Origin: Pseudomonas sp. Leaf58
GTDB taxonomy: Bacteria > Pseudomonadota > Gammaproteobacteria > Pseudomonadales > Pseudomonadaceae
DNA length: 64,000 nt
NCBI RefSeq assembly: GCF_003627215.1
Contig: NZ_CP032677.1
Span: forward strand, 3,601,501-3,665,500
Direction: 5' to 3'
Shown: in pieces, positions 39,686 through 48,810 of the stretch
Numbering within the stretch: the first letter of the stretch is position 1
Layout: each line of letters begins with the position of its first letter
The notes under the pieces: model-generated
The model's input: only the letters and a program-made list of their open reading frames with translations
Databases searched by the model: none
What the model was told of the DNA's origin: nothing
Made by a program: the position numbers and the translations under genes

Positions 39686-40165
39686 CTAGCGGTTGAACAC
39701 CGTGTGCGCGAAGTTGGCCCGTGGCCGTGGCCGCCCCGACGGCGCTGGCAAAGCGCCCGGCAGCGGCAGCTTGCCGACCACCAGCGGCGTGTCGATGATC
39801 GCCATGAACGCCTCCAACGCCTCGTTATCGGGTGCCTGTGGCAGGCTCAGGCTGACGGCCTGGCGCTCGGCCTGCGGTACCGAGGGCACTTTCAACTGGC
39901 TGGAGTGATAAAGCAGCGCGTGCTGGATTTGCGTGCTGACGCGGCAGAAGCGCGCCAGGTCGACCCCAGCGTGGCTGGCCAGCTCGATATTGCCCAGCAG
40001 CAGGTGAAAGGGCTGCAAAGCACACAGCACCAAGCGCTGCAGCTCCTCGAAGCTGTCCACCGGCGCTATCCGGTAGTAGCCCAGGCCATTGAGCAGCCGT
40101 TCCAGCTGCAGGCGCTGGCATAGGTGGGCATCGGCGATGAGAATGCGCAGGGACTTGTTTGCCAT
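39686..40165 (-). CDS. Degenerate response-regulator receiver protein
   Basis: A 159-residue protein (ATG at 40165). Its N-terminal part follows the receiver fold (RILIADAHLCQRLQLERLLNG), but the phospho-acceptor position reads Asn59 (LLLGNIELAS) instead of Asp. The C-terminal 50 residues are Pro/Arg-rich with no DNA-binding domain. It probably works without phosphorylation. It lies next to the ECF sigma gene on the same strand, 168 bp downstream. Confidence 0.75.
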   Translation of the reverse strand: MANKSLRILIADAHLCQRLQLERLLNGLGYYRIAPVDSFEELQRLVLCALQPFHLLLGNIELASHAGVDLARFCRVSTQIQHALLYHSSQLKVPSVPQAERQAVSLSLPQAPDNEALEAFMAIIDTPLVVGKLPLPGALPAPSGRPRPRANFAHTVFNR

Positions 40166-40333
40166 GGTCGGACCTGGGCAGTTGGGTAATGGGTACGCTC
40201 CACGACCATACGGCACCAGTAACGGCTGCTGCCAAGGCTACCTGTGGCAGGGGTCTTCTTTGATAGAAGTCGGGAAAGCGGCAGAAATCAAGTGAGTGAC
40301 TGACGGAATTTTCATTTGCCTTTGACCCGGCAA

Positions 40334-40840
40334 TCAGCATTCCCATTCGCGCATGCGCATCCTGCAGTGCTTCATGGCATTGACGATGTGCTTTTCCACC
40401 AGGCTGCGGGAAATGCCCAAATGCTGGGCAATTTGTTGGTGTGACAGGCCCTCGAGCTTGCGCAACAGGAAGCACTCGCGGCACACCTTGCTCAGCTCAT
40501 CCAGGGCGCGCTGCATCAGCGCCAGGCGCTGGTCAAGCTGCATGCCGTGGGCTGGCGCCGGGGTGTGCCAGCGTTCGTCGCTGTCCAGCACCTCCAGCGG
40601 TTCGGCCTGGCGCACCTGGTGGCGCCGGTGGCGGTCGACTACCAGGTTGAGCGCGGTGCGGTAAAGAAAGGCACGCGGGTGCTCGATGCGCTCGGCGCCG
40701 GTGCGCTCCAGCACCCGCAGGTAGGCATCATGCGCTACGTCTTCGGCGGCCTGACGATTGCCCAGGCGCGCAGAAAGGAAACCCACCAGTTCGCGATAGT
40801 AATGTTCCACGACGTTACCTGAGATCGTCCTGCCAGCCAC
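40334..40840 (-). CDS. FecI-type ECF sigma factor (FpvI-like)
   Basis: A 168-residue ECF sigma factor. Region 2 reads LGNRQAAEDVAHDAYLRVLERTG..PRAFLYRTALNLVVD and region 4 reads CRECFLLRKLEGLSHQQIAQHLGISRSLVEKHI, as in iron-starvation sigma factors. It starts at GTG 40840; GTG 40810 (VEHYYRELVGF) with AGGT upstream is a serious alternative. No anti-sigma gene is adjacent. A Fur box upstream and the divergent pyoverdine export operon suggest a role in siderophore uptake or synthesis. Confidence 0.88.
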   Translation of the reverse strand: MAGRTISGNVVEHYYRELVGFLSARLGNRQAAEDVAHDAYLRVLERTGAERIEHPRAFLYRTALNLVVDRHRRHQVRQAEPLEVLDSDERWHTPAPAHGMQLDQRLALMQRALDELSKVCRECFLLRKLEGLSHQQIAQHLGISRSLVEKHIVNAMKHCRMRMREWEC

Positions 40841-40900
40841 TACCCGAAAGCCCTTTCAGGCAGTAACGCGGGACCCAGTGATATCAATGTGCAATCTTAC

Positions 40901-40921
40901 AAATTATAATGATTCTCAGCA
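40901..40921. promoter_or_regulatory. Fur box
   Basis: On the minus strand the core GAGAATCATTATA matches 11 of 13 positions of the half GATAATCATTATC of the Fur consensus. It lies about 60 bp upstream of the ECF sigma gene and 115 bp upstream of pvdR, so it most likely represses the sigma gene in iron-replete cells. Confidence 0.7.
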
Positions 40922-40980
40922 ATAACGTGCACGGCGCTAGACCGTCGCGCGTTCCCACAGCACGCGCCAACCCTGCACGC

Positions 40981-41004
40981 TAAATCCCTTCCTGGCGCTT
41001 TCGT
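40981..41004 (+). promoter_or_regulatory. PvdS-dependent promoter (iron-starvation box) of pvdR
   Basis: TAAAT (40981-40985), 16 bp, CGT (41002-41004): an exact match to the PvdS promoter signature, 31 bp before the pvdR ATG. Confidence 0.85.
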
Positions 41005-41035
41005 CTATCTGGCACCCCCTCGGCTGGATGCCTGC

Positions 41036-42208
41036 ATGAGACCTTTATCCAACACCCGTCGCCGAGCCCTGCTCACCGGCCTGGGCCTGCTCAGCCTGGG
41101 CAGCCTGCTGGCGTGGAAGGCGCTGCCCTATGGCGCACAGCCGCTCAGCACGGTCGCCGTGACCCGCGCCGACATCGAAAGCAGCGTCACCGCACTGGGC
41201 ACCCTGCAACCACGGCGCTACGTGGACGTTGGCGCCCAGGCGTCCGGGCAGATCCACACGCTGCACGTCGAAGTCGGCGACACGGTGCGCAAAGGCCAGT
41301 TGCTGGTCGAGATCGACCCTTCGACCCAGCAGGCACGGCTGGACGCCGGGCGCTACTCGATCGACAACCTCAAAGCCCAGTTGGCCGAACAGCGCGCGCA
41401 GTTCCAACTGGCCCAGCAACAGCTCAGGCGCCAACGCGACCTGGCCGCTGCCGGTGCCACTCGCGCCGAAGACGTGCAAACCGCCGCAGCGCAGCTCAAA
41501 GTCACCCAGGCCCGCATCGACATGTTCCAGGCGCAAATCCGCCAGGCCCAGGCCAGCCTGCGCAGCGACGAGGCCGAACTGGGCTACACACGCATCTACG
41601 CGCCGATGGACGGCACCGTAGTGGCGGTGGATGCCCGGGAAGGGCAAACCCTCAACGCCCAGCAGCAAACGCCGCTGATCCTGCGCATTGCCAAGCTCTC
41701 GCCCATGACGGTGTGGGCCCAGGTGTCAGAGGCCGACATCGGCAATGTCACACCCGGCATGACCGCCTACTTCACCACCCTGGCCGGCGGCAAGCGCCGC
41801 TGGACCAGCACCGTGCGGCAAGTGTTGCCGATCCCACCCAAGCCGCTGGAGCAAGCCAGCCAGGGCGGCGGTAGCCCGGCCAGCGTCAGCAATGGCAGCG
41901 CCGGCAGCCAGGTGGTGCAGTACAGCGTGTTGCTGGATGTCGACAACCCCGACGGCGCGCTGATGGCCGAGATGACCACCCAAGTGTTCTTTGTTGCAGG
42001 CCAAGCCCGCCAAGTGCTGACCGTGCCGCTGGCGGCACTGGACGACGCTGATGGCACGCGCCTGGCGCATGTGCTGAGCCGCGACGGCAAGGTCGAACAG
42101 CGCCAGGTACGCACCGGCCTCAGCGACCGCCTACGGGTACAGGTGCTGGACGGCCTCGACGAAGGTGAACGCCTGGTGATCGGCGCCGCCGACGCAAACG
42201 GAGGCTAA
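41036..42208 (+). CDS. pvdR: Pyoverdine export, periplasmic adaptor PvdR
   Basis: A 390-residue MacA-like membrane fusion protein with an N-terminal membrane anchor (ALLTGLGLLSLGSLLAW). It has split lipoyl/barrel domains (VGAQASGQIHTLHVEVGDTV .. YTRIYAPMDGTVVAVDAREG) around a helical hairpin (about 105-180). It links the PvdT ATPase-permease to OpmQ. The operon pvdR-pvdT-opmQ secretes or recycles pyoverdine. The stop abuts the pvdT ATG directly. A PvdS box lies just upstream. Confidence 0.95.
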   Translation: MRPLSNTRRRALLTGLGLLSLGSLLAWKALPYGAQPLSTVAVTRADIESSVTALGTLQPRRYVDVGAQASGQIHTLHVEVGDTVRKGQLLVEIDPSTQQARLDAGRYSIDNLKAQLAEQRAQFQLAQQQLRRQRDLAAAGATRAEDVQTAAAQLKVTQARIDMFQAQIRQAQASLRSDEAELGYTRIYAPMDGTVVAVDAREGQTLNAQQQTPLILRIAKLSPMTVWAQVSEADIGNVTPGMTAYFTTLAGGKRRWTSTVRQVLPIPPKPLEQASQGGGSPASVSNGSAGSQVVQYSVLLDVDNPDGALMAEMTTQVFFVAGQARQVLTVPLAALDDADGTRLAHVLSRDGKVEQRQVRTGLSDRLRVQVLDGLDEGERLVIGAADANGG

Positions 42209-44173
42209 ATGAGCACGCCCTTGATCGAGCTGGTCGACATCCGTAAGTCCTACGGCGGCGTCGATACACCCAAGGTCGATATCCTCCATGGCATCAGCCT
42301 GCGCATCTACCCCGGTGAATTCGTCGCCATCGTCGGCGCCTCCGGCTCCGGCAAGTCGACCTTGATGAACATCCTCGGCTGCCTCGACCAGCCCACCTCT
42401 GGCCACTACCGCTTCGCCGGCAAGGACGTGGCCACGCTGGGCAGCGACGAGTTGGCCTGGCTGCGCCGTGAGGCGTTTGGCTTCGTGTTCCAGGGCTACC
42501 ACCTGATCCCCTCAGGTTCGGCCCAGGAAAACGTCGAAATGCCAGCCATCTATGCCGGCATCGCCGCCAGCGAACGCCACGCCCGCGCCAATGCCCTGCT
42601 TGGCCGCCTGGGCCTGGCCAGCCGCACGGGCAACCGCCCGCACCAGTTGTCCGGCGGCCAGCAGCAACGGGTGTCGATTGCCCGGGCCTTGATGAACGGC
42701 GGCCATATCATCCTCGCCGACGAACCCACCGGCGCCCTCGACAGCCACAGCGGCACCGAGGTAATGGCATTGCTCGACGAACTGGCCAGCCAGGGCCACG
42801 TGATCATCCTGATCACCCATGACCGCAACGTGGCGGCGCGGGCGCAGCGCGTGATCGAGATCAGTGACGGCCTGATCACCCGTGATTCGGCCACCGCCCC
42901 GCCCCCAGCCGACAACGGACAAGGCCTGCAGGCCGACGAATTGCGCCAGCGCCTGGACCGTGGCGCGACCTTGCGCGGGGCCTGGAAAGGCGAATTGCTC
43001 GAAGCCCTGCAGGCTGCCTGGCGGGTGATGTGGGTCAACCGCTTCCGCACCGCCCTGACCCTGCTCGGCATCGTCATCGGCGTGGCCTCGGTGGTGGTGA
43101 TGCTGGCCGTGGGCGAAGGCAGCAAGCGCCAGGTCATGGCGCAGATGGCCGCCTTTGGCTCGAACATCCTCTATCTCAACGGCAAGCCGGCGAGCCTGGG
43201 TGAACAGGCCGGCACCATCACCCTTCACGATGTCGCCGCCATTGGCCAACTACCGCAGGTCAAGCACGTGATGCCGGTGATCGGCGAAAAGATGATGGTG
43301 CGCCACGGCAACAACAGCCAGCAGTTCTATGTGGGCGGCAACAACACCGAGTTCCCCGATATCTTCAACTGGCCGGCGGTGGAAGGCAGTTTCTACACCG
43401 CTGCCGATGAAGCCAACGCCGCAGCAGTGGCGGTGATTGGCCAGAAGGTGCGGGAAAAGATGCTCGACCCCGGGCGCGACCCGTTGGGGCAGTACATTCT
43501 GATCGGCAATGTGCCGTTCCAGGTAGTCGGCATCCTCGCCGGCAAGGGCGCCAGCTCTGGCGACCAGGACAGCGACGGGCGCATCGTGGTGCCCTACTCC
43601 GCCGCCGCCATCCGCCTGTTCGGCCAACGCGACCCGGACTACATCGCCGTCGCCGCCCTCGACTCCACCCAAGTCAACCAAGCCGAAGCGGCCATCGACA
43701 AGCTGCTGCGCCAACGCCATAGCGGCCGCCAGGACTTCGAACTGACCAACGACGCCGCCTTGATCCAGGCCGAAGCGCGCACGCAGAACAGCCTGTCGCT
43801 GATGCTCGGGGCCATTGCCGCGATCTCGCTACTGGTGGGCGGCATCGGCGTGATGAACATCATGCTGATGACCGTGCGCGAGCGCACCCGCGAAATCGGC
43901 ATCCGCATGGCCACCGGCGCACGCCAGCGCGACATTCTGCGGCAATTTCTCAGCGAGGCGGTGATGCTGTCGATGGTCGGCGGCGTGGCCGGCATCGTCC
44001 TGGCCCTGGCCATCGGCGGCGCCCTGGTAGTGGCCGAAGTGGCGGTGGCCTTTGCCCTGCCCGCCATGCTCGGGGCCTTCGCCTGCGCCGTCGTCACCGG
44101 CATCGTGTTCGGCTTCATGCCAGCGCGCAAGGCTGCCCGCCTCGACCCGGTCAAAGCCCTTACCAGCGAATAA
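42209..44173 (+). CDS. pvdT: Pyoverdine export, MacB-type ABC ATPase-permease PvdT
   Basis: A 654-residue MacB-like protein. The N-terminal ATPase has Walker [10 protein letters not shown], signature [15 protein letters not shown] and Walker [14 protein letters not shown] membrane segment near 285 leads to a large periplasmic domain, and three C-terminal membrane segments follow ([20 protein letters not shown] and the helices after it). It works with PvdR and OpmQ as a tripartite pump. Confidence 0.95.
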   Translation: MSTPLIELVDIRKSYGGVDTPKVDILHGISLRIYPGEFVAIVGASGSGKSTLMNILGCLDQPTSGHYRFAGKDVATLGSDELAWLRREAFGFVFQGYHLIPSGSAQENVEMPAIYAGIAASERHARANALLGRLGLASRTGNRPHQLSGGQQQRVSIARALMNGGHIILADEPTGALDSHSGTEVMALLDELASQGHVIILITHDRNVAARAQRVIEISDGLITRDSATAPPPADNGQGLQADELRQRLDRGATLRGAWKGELLEALQAAWRVMWVNRFRTALTLLGIVIGVASVVVMLAVGEGSKRQVMAQMAAFGSNILYLNGKPASLGEQAGTITLHDVAAIGQLPQVKHVMPVIGEKMMVRHGNNSQQFYVGGNNTEFPDIFNWPAVEGSFYTAADEANAAAVAVIGQKVREKMLDPGRDPLGQYILIGNVPFQVVGILAGKGASSGDQDSDGRIVVPYSAAAIRLFGQRDPDYIAVAALDSTQVNQAEAAIDKLLRQRHSGRQDFELTNDAALIQAEARTQNSLSLMLGAIAAISLLVGGIGVMNIMLMTVRERTREIGIRMATGARQRDILRQFLSEAVMLSMVGGVAGIVLALAIGGALVVAEVAVAFALPAMLGAFACAVVTGIVFGFMPARKAARLDPVKALTSE

Positions 44174-44176
44174 CCC

Positions 44177-45580
44177 ATGACCCTGCCCAGCCGCATCAGC
44201 TTGTTGACCCTGTGTGTAAGCCTGGTGGCCTGCAGCACGCCGCCCACCCCCACCAGCGGCGTCAGCGCGCCGCTCGCCTGGCAAGGCGAAGCCGCATCAC
44301 CCTCGGCACACCTGCCGACGCGCCAGTGGTGGCACGCCTTCGCCAGCCGCGAACTGGACCGCCTGGTGCAGCATGCCCTGCACAATGCCCACGACCTGGC
44401 CGCCGCCACCGCGCGCGTGCGCCAAGCCCAGGCCCGCGCGCTCATCGCCGGCGCACCGTTGCTGCCGGAGCTGAAGCTGGGCCTGGACGGCAGCCGCCAA
44501 CGCCTGCTGCACGGCGAGGGCAACGACCAGCTCGACGTCAGCCGCAGCGAACCCACCAGCACCTCGTTCGACATGCAGCTCAGCGCCAGCTACGAAATCG
44601 ACTTCTGGGGCGGCCTGCGGGCGACCCGCGACAATGCCCTGCGCAGCCTGGATGCTAGCCGTTTCGACCGCCAGACCGTTGAACTGACCTTGGTCAGCGC
44701 GGTGGCCGACAGCTACCTGCAGGGGCTGGCCGTGGAAGAGCAGCTGCGCATCGCCCGCCTGAACCTGCGCAATGCCCAGGACGTGCTGGGGCTGGTCGAG
44801 GCACGCCAGCGCAGCGGGTCCGCCACACGCCTGGAGCTGGCTCAGCAGCGCAGCCTGGTAGCCGCCCAGCAACGCCAGTTGCCCTTGCTGGAACAGAAGT
44901 GGCAGGACAGCCGGGTCATCCTGGCGACCCTGCTCGGTGACCCCGTGCAGGCGCTGCCCGCCAGCCAGGAAGCGATTGCCAACCTGCAATGGCCGGCCAT
45001 TGGCAGCGGCGTGCCTAGCGCACTACTCACCCGCCGCCCAGACATTGCCGCCGCCGAAGCACGGCTGGCCGCCGCCAGCGCCAACGTGCAGGTCGCCCGT
45101 GCCGCCATGCTGCCCAAGCTCACCCTCGGGGCCAACCTGGGGGCTGGCGCCACTAGCTTTGCCCACGTGCTCGACAGCGCCTACTACACCCTCACCAGCG
45201 GCCTGATCGCGCCAATCTTCAACAACGGCCGGCTGCGCGCTGCGCGTGAACTGGCCGAGGCCGAACAGGCGGAATTGCTCGAGGCTTACCGCAGCAGCAT
45301 CCTGGCCGGCTTTGCCGATGTCGAAAAAGCGCTCAATGCGATCGAGGGGGTGGACCGCCAGCGGCACTGGCAGGATGAAGAGCTGCAGCAGGCGCGGCTG
45401 GCATTCGACCTGGCGCAACAGCGTTATGGGGCGGGGGCGGAGACCTTGTTGAGTGTGTTGGAAACCCAGCGCACCTTGTATGTGGCGCAGGACCAGCAGG
45501 CGCAACTGCGCTTGGCCCGGTTGCAGGGGAGCGTGGCGTTGTACAAGGCATTGGGTGGGGGGTGGCAAGTCGAGCGCTAG
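44177..45580 (+). CDS. opmQ: Pyoverdine export, outer-membrane channel OpmQ
   Basis: A 467-residue TolC/NodT-family outer-membrane lipoprotein (signal ending in SLVAC, Cys19) with the two repeated OEP domains (SYEIDFWGGLRATRDNALRS; RRPDIAAAEARLAAASANVQ). It starts 3 bp after pvdT and completes the operon. A GGGCTGC/GCAGCCC stem at 45597-45613 lies after the stop. Confidence 0.93.
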   Translation: MTLPSRISLLTLCVSLVACSTPPTPTSGVSAPLAWQGEAASPSAHLPTRQWWHAFASRELDRLVQHALHNAHDLAAATARVRQAQARALIAGAPLLPELKLGLDGSRQRLLHGEGNDQLDVSRSEPTSTSFDMQLSASYEIDFWGGLRATRDNALRSLDASRFDRQTVELTLVSAVADSYLQGLAVEEQLRIARLNLRNAQDVLGLVEARQRSGSATRLELAQQRSLVAAQQRQLPLLEQKWQDSRVILATLLGDPVQALPASQEAIANLQWPAIGSGVPSALLTRRPDIAAAEARLAAASANVQVARAAMLPKLTLGANLGAGATSFAHVLDSAYYTLTSGLIAPIFNNGRLRAARELAEAEQAELLEAYRSSILAGFADVEKALNAIEGVDRQRHWQDEELQQARLAFDLAQQRYGAGAETLLSVLETQRTLYVAQDQQAQLRLARLQGSVALYKALGGGWQVER

Positions 45581-45615
45581 ACCGCGTTACCTGCTGGGGC
45601 TGCTGCGCAGCCCTG

Positions 45616-47235
45616 TCAGGGCGAGCGCTGCACACCCTTCAGGTTGCGCGCATACCACGGCCGCTGCGGCACCTTGGGCCGCAGCTTGTCGAACAAGCCC
45701 TCATCGCTGTAGATGATGCGCAACGCCAGCTTCATGGTCTCTGGGTCCATCTCCACGCTGCGCCCGGGCCGCAGCCCTGGCACCGTCGAACAACCGTGGG
45801 TATCCGGCCCCAGCCACGGGTCTGCCACTTCCACCCAGCGCCCCGGCGCAAACCAAGGCACACCGTTGACTTGCAAGCGCCGTACTTCGCCAGGGTGCAG
45901 CCGCTCATGGGCATGGAACCAGTCCTCGATGCGGTCATCGATCCAGCCATGGAAGTGCCAGAACACCGGGTTTACATGGGATGAAAACGGGTCACCGAGG
46001 AAGTCGTTGTGCGCGGCGAACCAGCGTTCGGCAAAGTCGTCCGGCGTGCGCGCCGTCGGCACCGGCATGCCGTTGGACGGGTCACGCGGCACCGAAGCCC
46101 AGCGCATGTGCAACCAATCGTGCAGGCCCAACTCCACTTCCGCGCCGAACTGCCCCAGGGTCAGGCTGCTCAAGTACTCCGGGTCGGTGTAGCGCGACTC
46201 CCAAACCTGGAAGTTGCCATGGAAGGTATCCGGCGTTTTGATATCGCGTACCCACTGGGTGTACTCCGCGTCACCGCTGGCCAGCCAGGTGGGCGGTAGG
46301 GCGTTGCCGTCATGGTTGTCGAAGTAGCGGGCGAAGCCTGCGCGGTCACGCTCCAGCTCTGGCTGCGGCAGCGGGAAACGTGGCCAGGAAGGCAGGTCCT
46401 GCAAGGCACGGGCGCTGCCGAGCATATGCCGGTGCATGAACAAGAAGTCCTCGCCCGAGCCATTACGGTCCTTGTGTCGGCCACGCGCATCACGCTCGCG
46501 GTCACGCGGCCCGGGCTGCCAGCCCAGGCCACGCAGGGCGCCCTGCTTGTGTTTGTCCAGCTTGTGCCATTTGTCCCGCGACGCGTGCCACAGTTGGTGG
46601 AACAGGCGATGCTCCGGGGCGATCAGCCAGGCCAGCAGTTGCGGGTTCAGCGGGGTTCGTTCACGGGCTTCGGGGAAAGTGCGCTTCAAGGCCAAAAACT
46701 GATTGTCCTGCACCGGCAACGACAGCGCCCGGTCCAGCCGCGCAATGCGCCCGTTGAGCGTCGCCGGCCCGGCGTTGCCGAAGCGCCCCCACACCTCGTC
46801 GAGCACGACATGGCATTCATAACGCGCCTGGGCCGAGAACAACCGCCAGCGCAAAGTGCCTGGCTTGTCCGCCAGCAGGTCACCCACCACGCGGTAGCGC
46901 GGTTCTGCATCTGCGCGCAGGCGCTCGGGGGTATCCAGGTAGCCGCGCAGGGCGCGCCCACTGGCGGCAACGTCAAGGAACAGCTCCAGCTCGCCCGCCG
47001 GCAAGCCTTGCAAGCCCGCGTCCTGGCCCTGCAAAGTGCAGCGCCAGATGCCGCGCAAGGTATCGCCCAACTGCTGCAGGCGGGTATCGGCCAGCTCGAC
47101 GACGGCCTCGCCGGGCGTTTCCGGGAATTGCTCGGCGGCACGCTGGCGCTGCACATACAGCGCACCCACCGCACCGGGCACCACCACACCCGTCAATGCC
47201 ACACCGGCGATGAAACCGCGTCGGGAAATCGTCAT
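45616..47235 (-). CDS. pvdP: Pyoverdine chromophore maturation tyrosinase PvdP
   Basis: A 539-residue periplasmic copper enzyme that oxidises ferribactin toward dihydropyoverdine. It has a Tat signal (MTISRRGFIAGVALTG). A copper-ligand-like histidine set is seen in FLFMHRHMLG, and in VNPVFWHFHGWIDDRIEDW with FHAHERLH following. The ATG at 47235 is chosen over 47250 because the Tat motif then sits at the N-terminus and AGG precedes it. It diverges from pvdM, and each side has its own PvdS box. Confidence 0.92.
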   Translation of the reverse strand: MTISRRGFIAGVALTGVVVPGAVGALYVQRQRAAEQFPETPGEAVVELADTRLQQLGDTLRGIWRCTLQGQDAGLQGLPAGELELFLDVAASGRALRGYLDTPERLRADAEPRYRVVGDLLADKPGTLRWRLFSAQARYECHVVLDEVWGRFGNAGPATLNGRIARLDRALSLPVQDNQFLALKRTFPEARERTPLNPQLLAWLIAPEHRLFHQLWHASRDKWHKLDKHKQGALRGLGWQPGPRDRERDARGRHKDRNGSGEDFLFMHRHMLGSARALQDLPSWPRFPLPQPELERDRAGFARYFDNHDGNALPPTWLASGDAEYTQWVRDIKTPDTFHGNFQVWESRYTDPEYLSSLTLGQFGAEVELGLHDWLHMRWASVPRDPSNGMPVPTARTPDDFAERWFAAHNDFLGDPFSSHVNPVFWHFHGWIDDRIEDWFHAHERLHPGEVRRLQVNGVPWFAPGRWVEVADPWLGPDTHGCSTVPGLRPGRSVEMDPETMKLALRIIYSDEGLFDKLRPKVPQRPWYARNLKGVQRSP

Positions 47236-47288
47236 TGCATACCTGTGCATTCATTGCGGCCATGGAACACGGCCCGTCCAAGCCTAGA

Positions 47289-47312
47289 ACGTTGCACTGC
47301 CGGCGAAATTTA
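47289..47312 (-). promoter_or_regulatory. PvdS-dependent promoter of pvdP
   Basis: On the minus strand TAAAT (47312-47308), 16 bp, CGT (47291-47289), an exact match to the iron-starvation box, 54 bp before the pvdP ATG. Confidence 0.85.
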
Positions 47313-47361
47313 TAGACTCGCTGTCTGCATATGGGGCCGCAAGGCGGCCCCCTGCAGGCAC

Positions 47362-47385
47362 TAAATTTCCGGGTTGCGAGCTCGT
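47362..47385 (+). promoter_or_regulatory. PvdS-dependent promoter of pvdMN
   Basis: TAAAT (47362-47366), 16 bp, CGT (47383-47385), 61 bp before the pvdM ATG, divergent from the pvdP box 50 bp away. Confidence 0.85.
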
Positions 47386-47446
47386 TCACTGCAGGTAGCG
47401 GCGGCCTTCGTGCCCATCCCTCGACGGTGAACCAACTGAGACCAAG

Positions 47447-48793
47447 ATGACGACTCCACGCTGGAACAAAGCCCTGTTTATCAGCCTGGCCGCGGCGGTT
47501 GCCGCCGGTGCCGGGTTTGCCGCCTGGCACTACTTCGCCACACCTGCCGGCTATTCCAGGGAGGTGACCCGCCAAGCCAACGACCTGCAGGCACGCATCA
47601 TCTCGTTCGACAGCCACGTCACCCTGCCGCTGACCTTCGGCACCGAGGGCAGTGAGGCCGACAAGGATGGCAATGGCCGCTTCGACCTGGCCAAGGCCGC
47701 ACGCGGGCGCTTGTCGGGCGCCGCCCTTACCGTCTTCGCCTGGCCAGAGTCCTGGACCGGCAACGATGGCCCGCACCGCCCTACCCCAGGCTTCGTCGAG
47801 GCCGCCCGGCATACTCAGGAAGTGCGCTACAACGCCATCACCGCCATGGTTCGCGACTTCCCGCAACAAGTCGGCATTGCCTATACGCCACAAGACCTGC
47901 GGCGTCTGCACGGCGAAGGCAAGTTTGCGGTGTTCATCAGCATGCTCAACGCCTACGCCCTGGGCGACGACATCGACCAGCTCGACCGCTGGGCCGCACG
48001 CGGTGTGCGCATGTTCGGTTTCAGCTACGTGGGCAACAACAGCTGGGCCGACTCCTCGCGCCCGCTGCCGTTTTTCAATGACACTGCCGATGCCCTGGAG
48101 GGCCTGTCAGCGCTGGGCAAGCGCGCGGTGCAACGGCTCAATGAGCTGGGCGTGATCATCGATGTGTCGCAGATGTCGAGCAAGGCGCTGGCCCAAGCCG
48201 TGGCCCTTAGCCGCGCCCCGGTGGTGGCCTCGCACTCGGCGCCACGGGCCATGGTCGACATTGACCGCAACCTCTCCGACAAGGAATTGCAACTGATCAA
48301 GGACAGCGGCGGGGTGGTCCAGCTGGTGGCCTTCTCCACCTACCTCAAGCCGCTGAGCAGCAAAACCCAGGACCAACTCAACGCCCTGCGCGCCCGCTAC
48401 GACCTGCCGCCGCTGGCCAACCTCAATTACGCGCTGATGCCCGGCGACCCGGTGATCGCCGGCTGGCCCGAGCAGAAGGTCGGCGCGTACGCCAACGCGT
48501 TGTACGGCATTCTCGAGGAGGAGCCCGTGGCCACGCTCAAGGACTATGGCGACGCCATCGACTACACCGTACGCAAGGTCGGCATCGACCACGTCGGCCT
48601 GAGCTCGGACTTCAACGAAGGCGGCGGTATCGACGGCTGGCAGGACGCCAGCCAAGCACGCAATGTCACCGCCGAGCTGATCAGCCGCGGCTACTCCGAA
48701 GCCGATATTGCCAAGCTTTGGGGCGGCAACTTCCTGCGGGTGTGGGAACAGGTGCAGCGCGCCGCGCAACCTGTTGCCAGCTCCTCTCCCTGA
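47447..48793 (+). CDS. pvdM: Periplasmic dipeptidase-like protein PvdM
   Basis: A 448-residue membrane-dipeptidase (peptidase M19) family protein with an N-terminal signal/anchor (ALFISLAAAVAAGAGFAAW). It is needed in pseudomonads for oxidation of dihydropyoverdine in the periplasm. The usual HxD metal motif reads His57-Val-Thr59 (SFDSHVTLPLTF), so the Asp ligand is missing, while VASHSAPRAM and DHVGLSSDFNEGG are kept. pvdN starts 17 bp downstream. Confidence 0.93.
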   Translation: MTTPRWNKALFISLAAAVAAGAGFAAWHYFATPAGYSREVTRQANDLQARIISFDSHVTLPLTFGTEGSEADKDGNGRFDLAKAARGRLSGAALTVFAWPESWTGNDGPHRPTPGFVEAARHTQEVRYNAITAMVRDFPQQVGIAYTPQDLRRLHGEGKFAVFISMLNAYALGDDIDQLDRWAARGVRMFGFSYVGNNSWADSSRPLPFFNDTADALEGLSALGKRAVQRLNELGVIIDVSQMSSKALAQAVALSRAPVVASHSAPRAMVDIDRNLSDKELQLIKDSGGVVQLVAFSTYLKPLSSKTQDQLNALRARYDLPPLANLNYALMPGDPVIAGWPEQKVGAYANALYGILEEEPVATLKDYGDAIDYTVRKVGIDHVGLSSDFNEGGGIDGWQDASQARNVTAELISRGYSEADIAKLWGGNFLRVWEQVQRAAQPVASSSP

Positions 48794-48810
48794 CCCTTGC
48801 GAGCAACGTG

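Noticed and set aside
40841..40980. A PvdS box in front of the ECF sigma gene
   Set aside because: No TAAAT-N16-CGT match was found on the minus strand; only the Fur box is supported.
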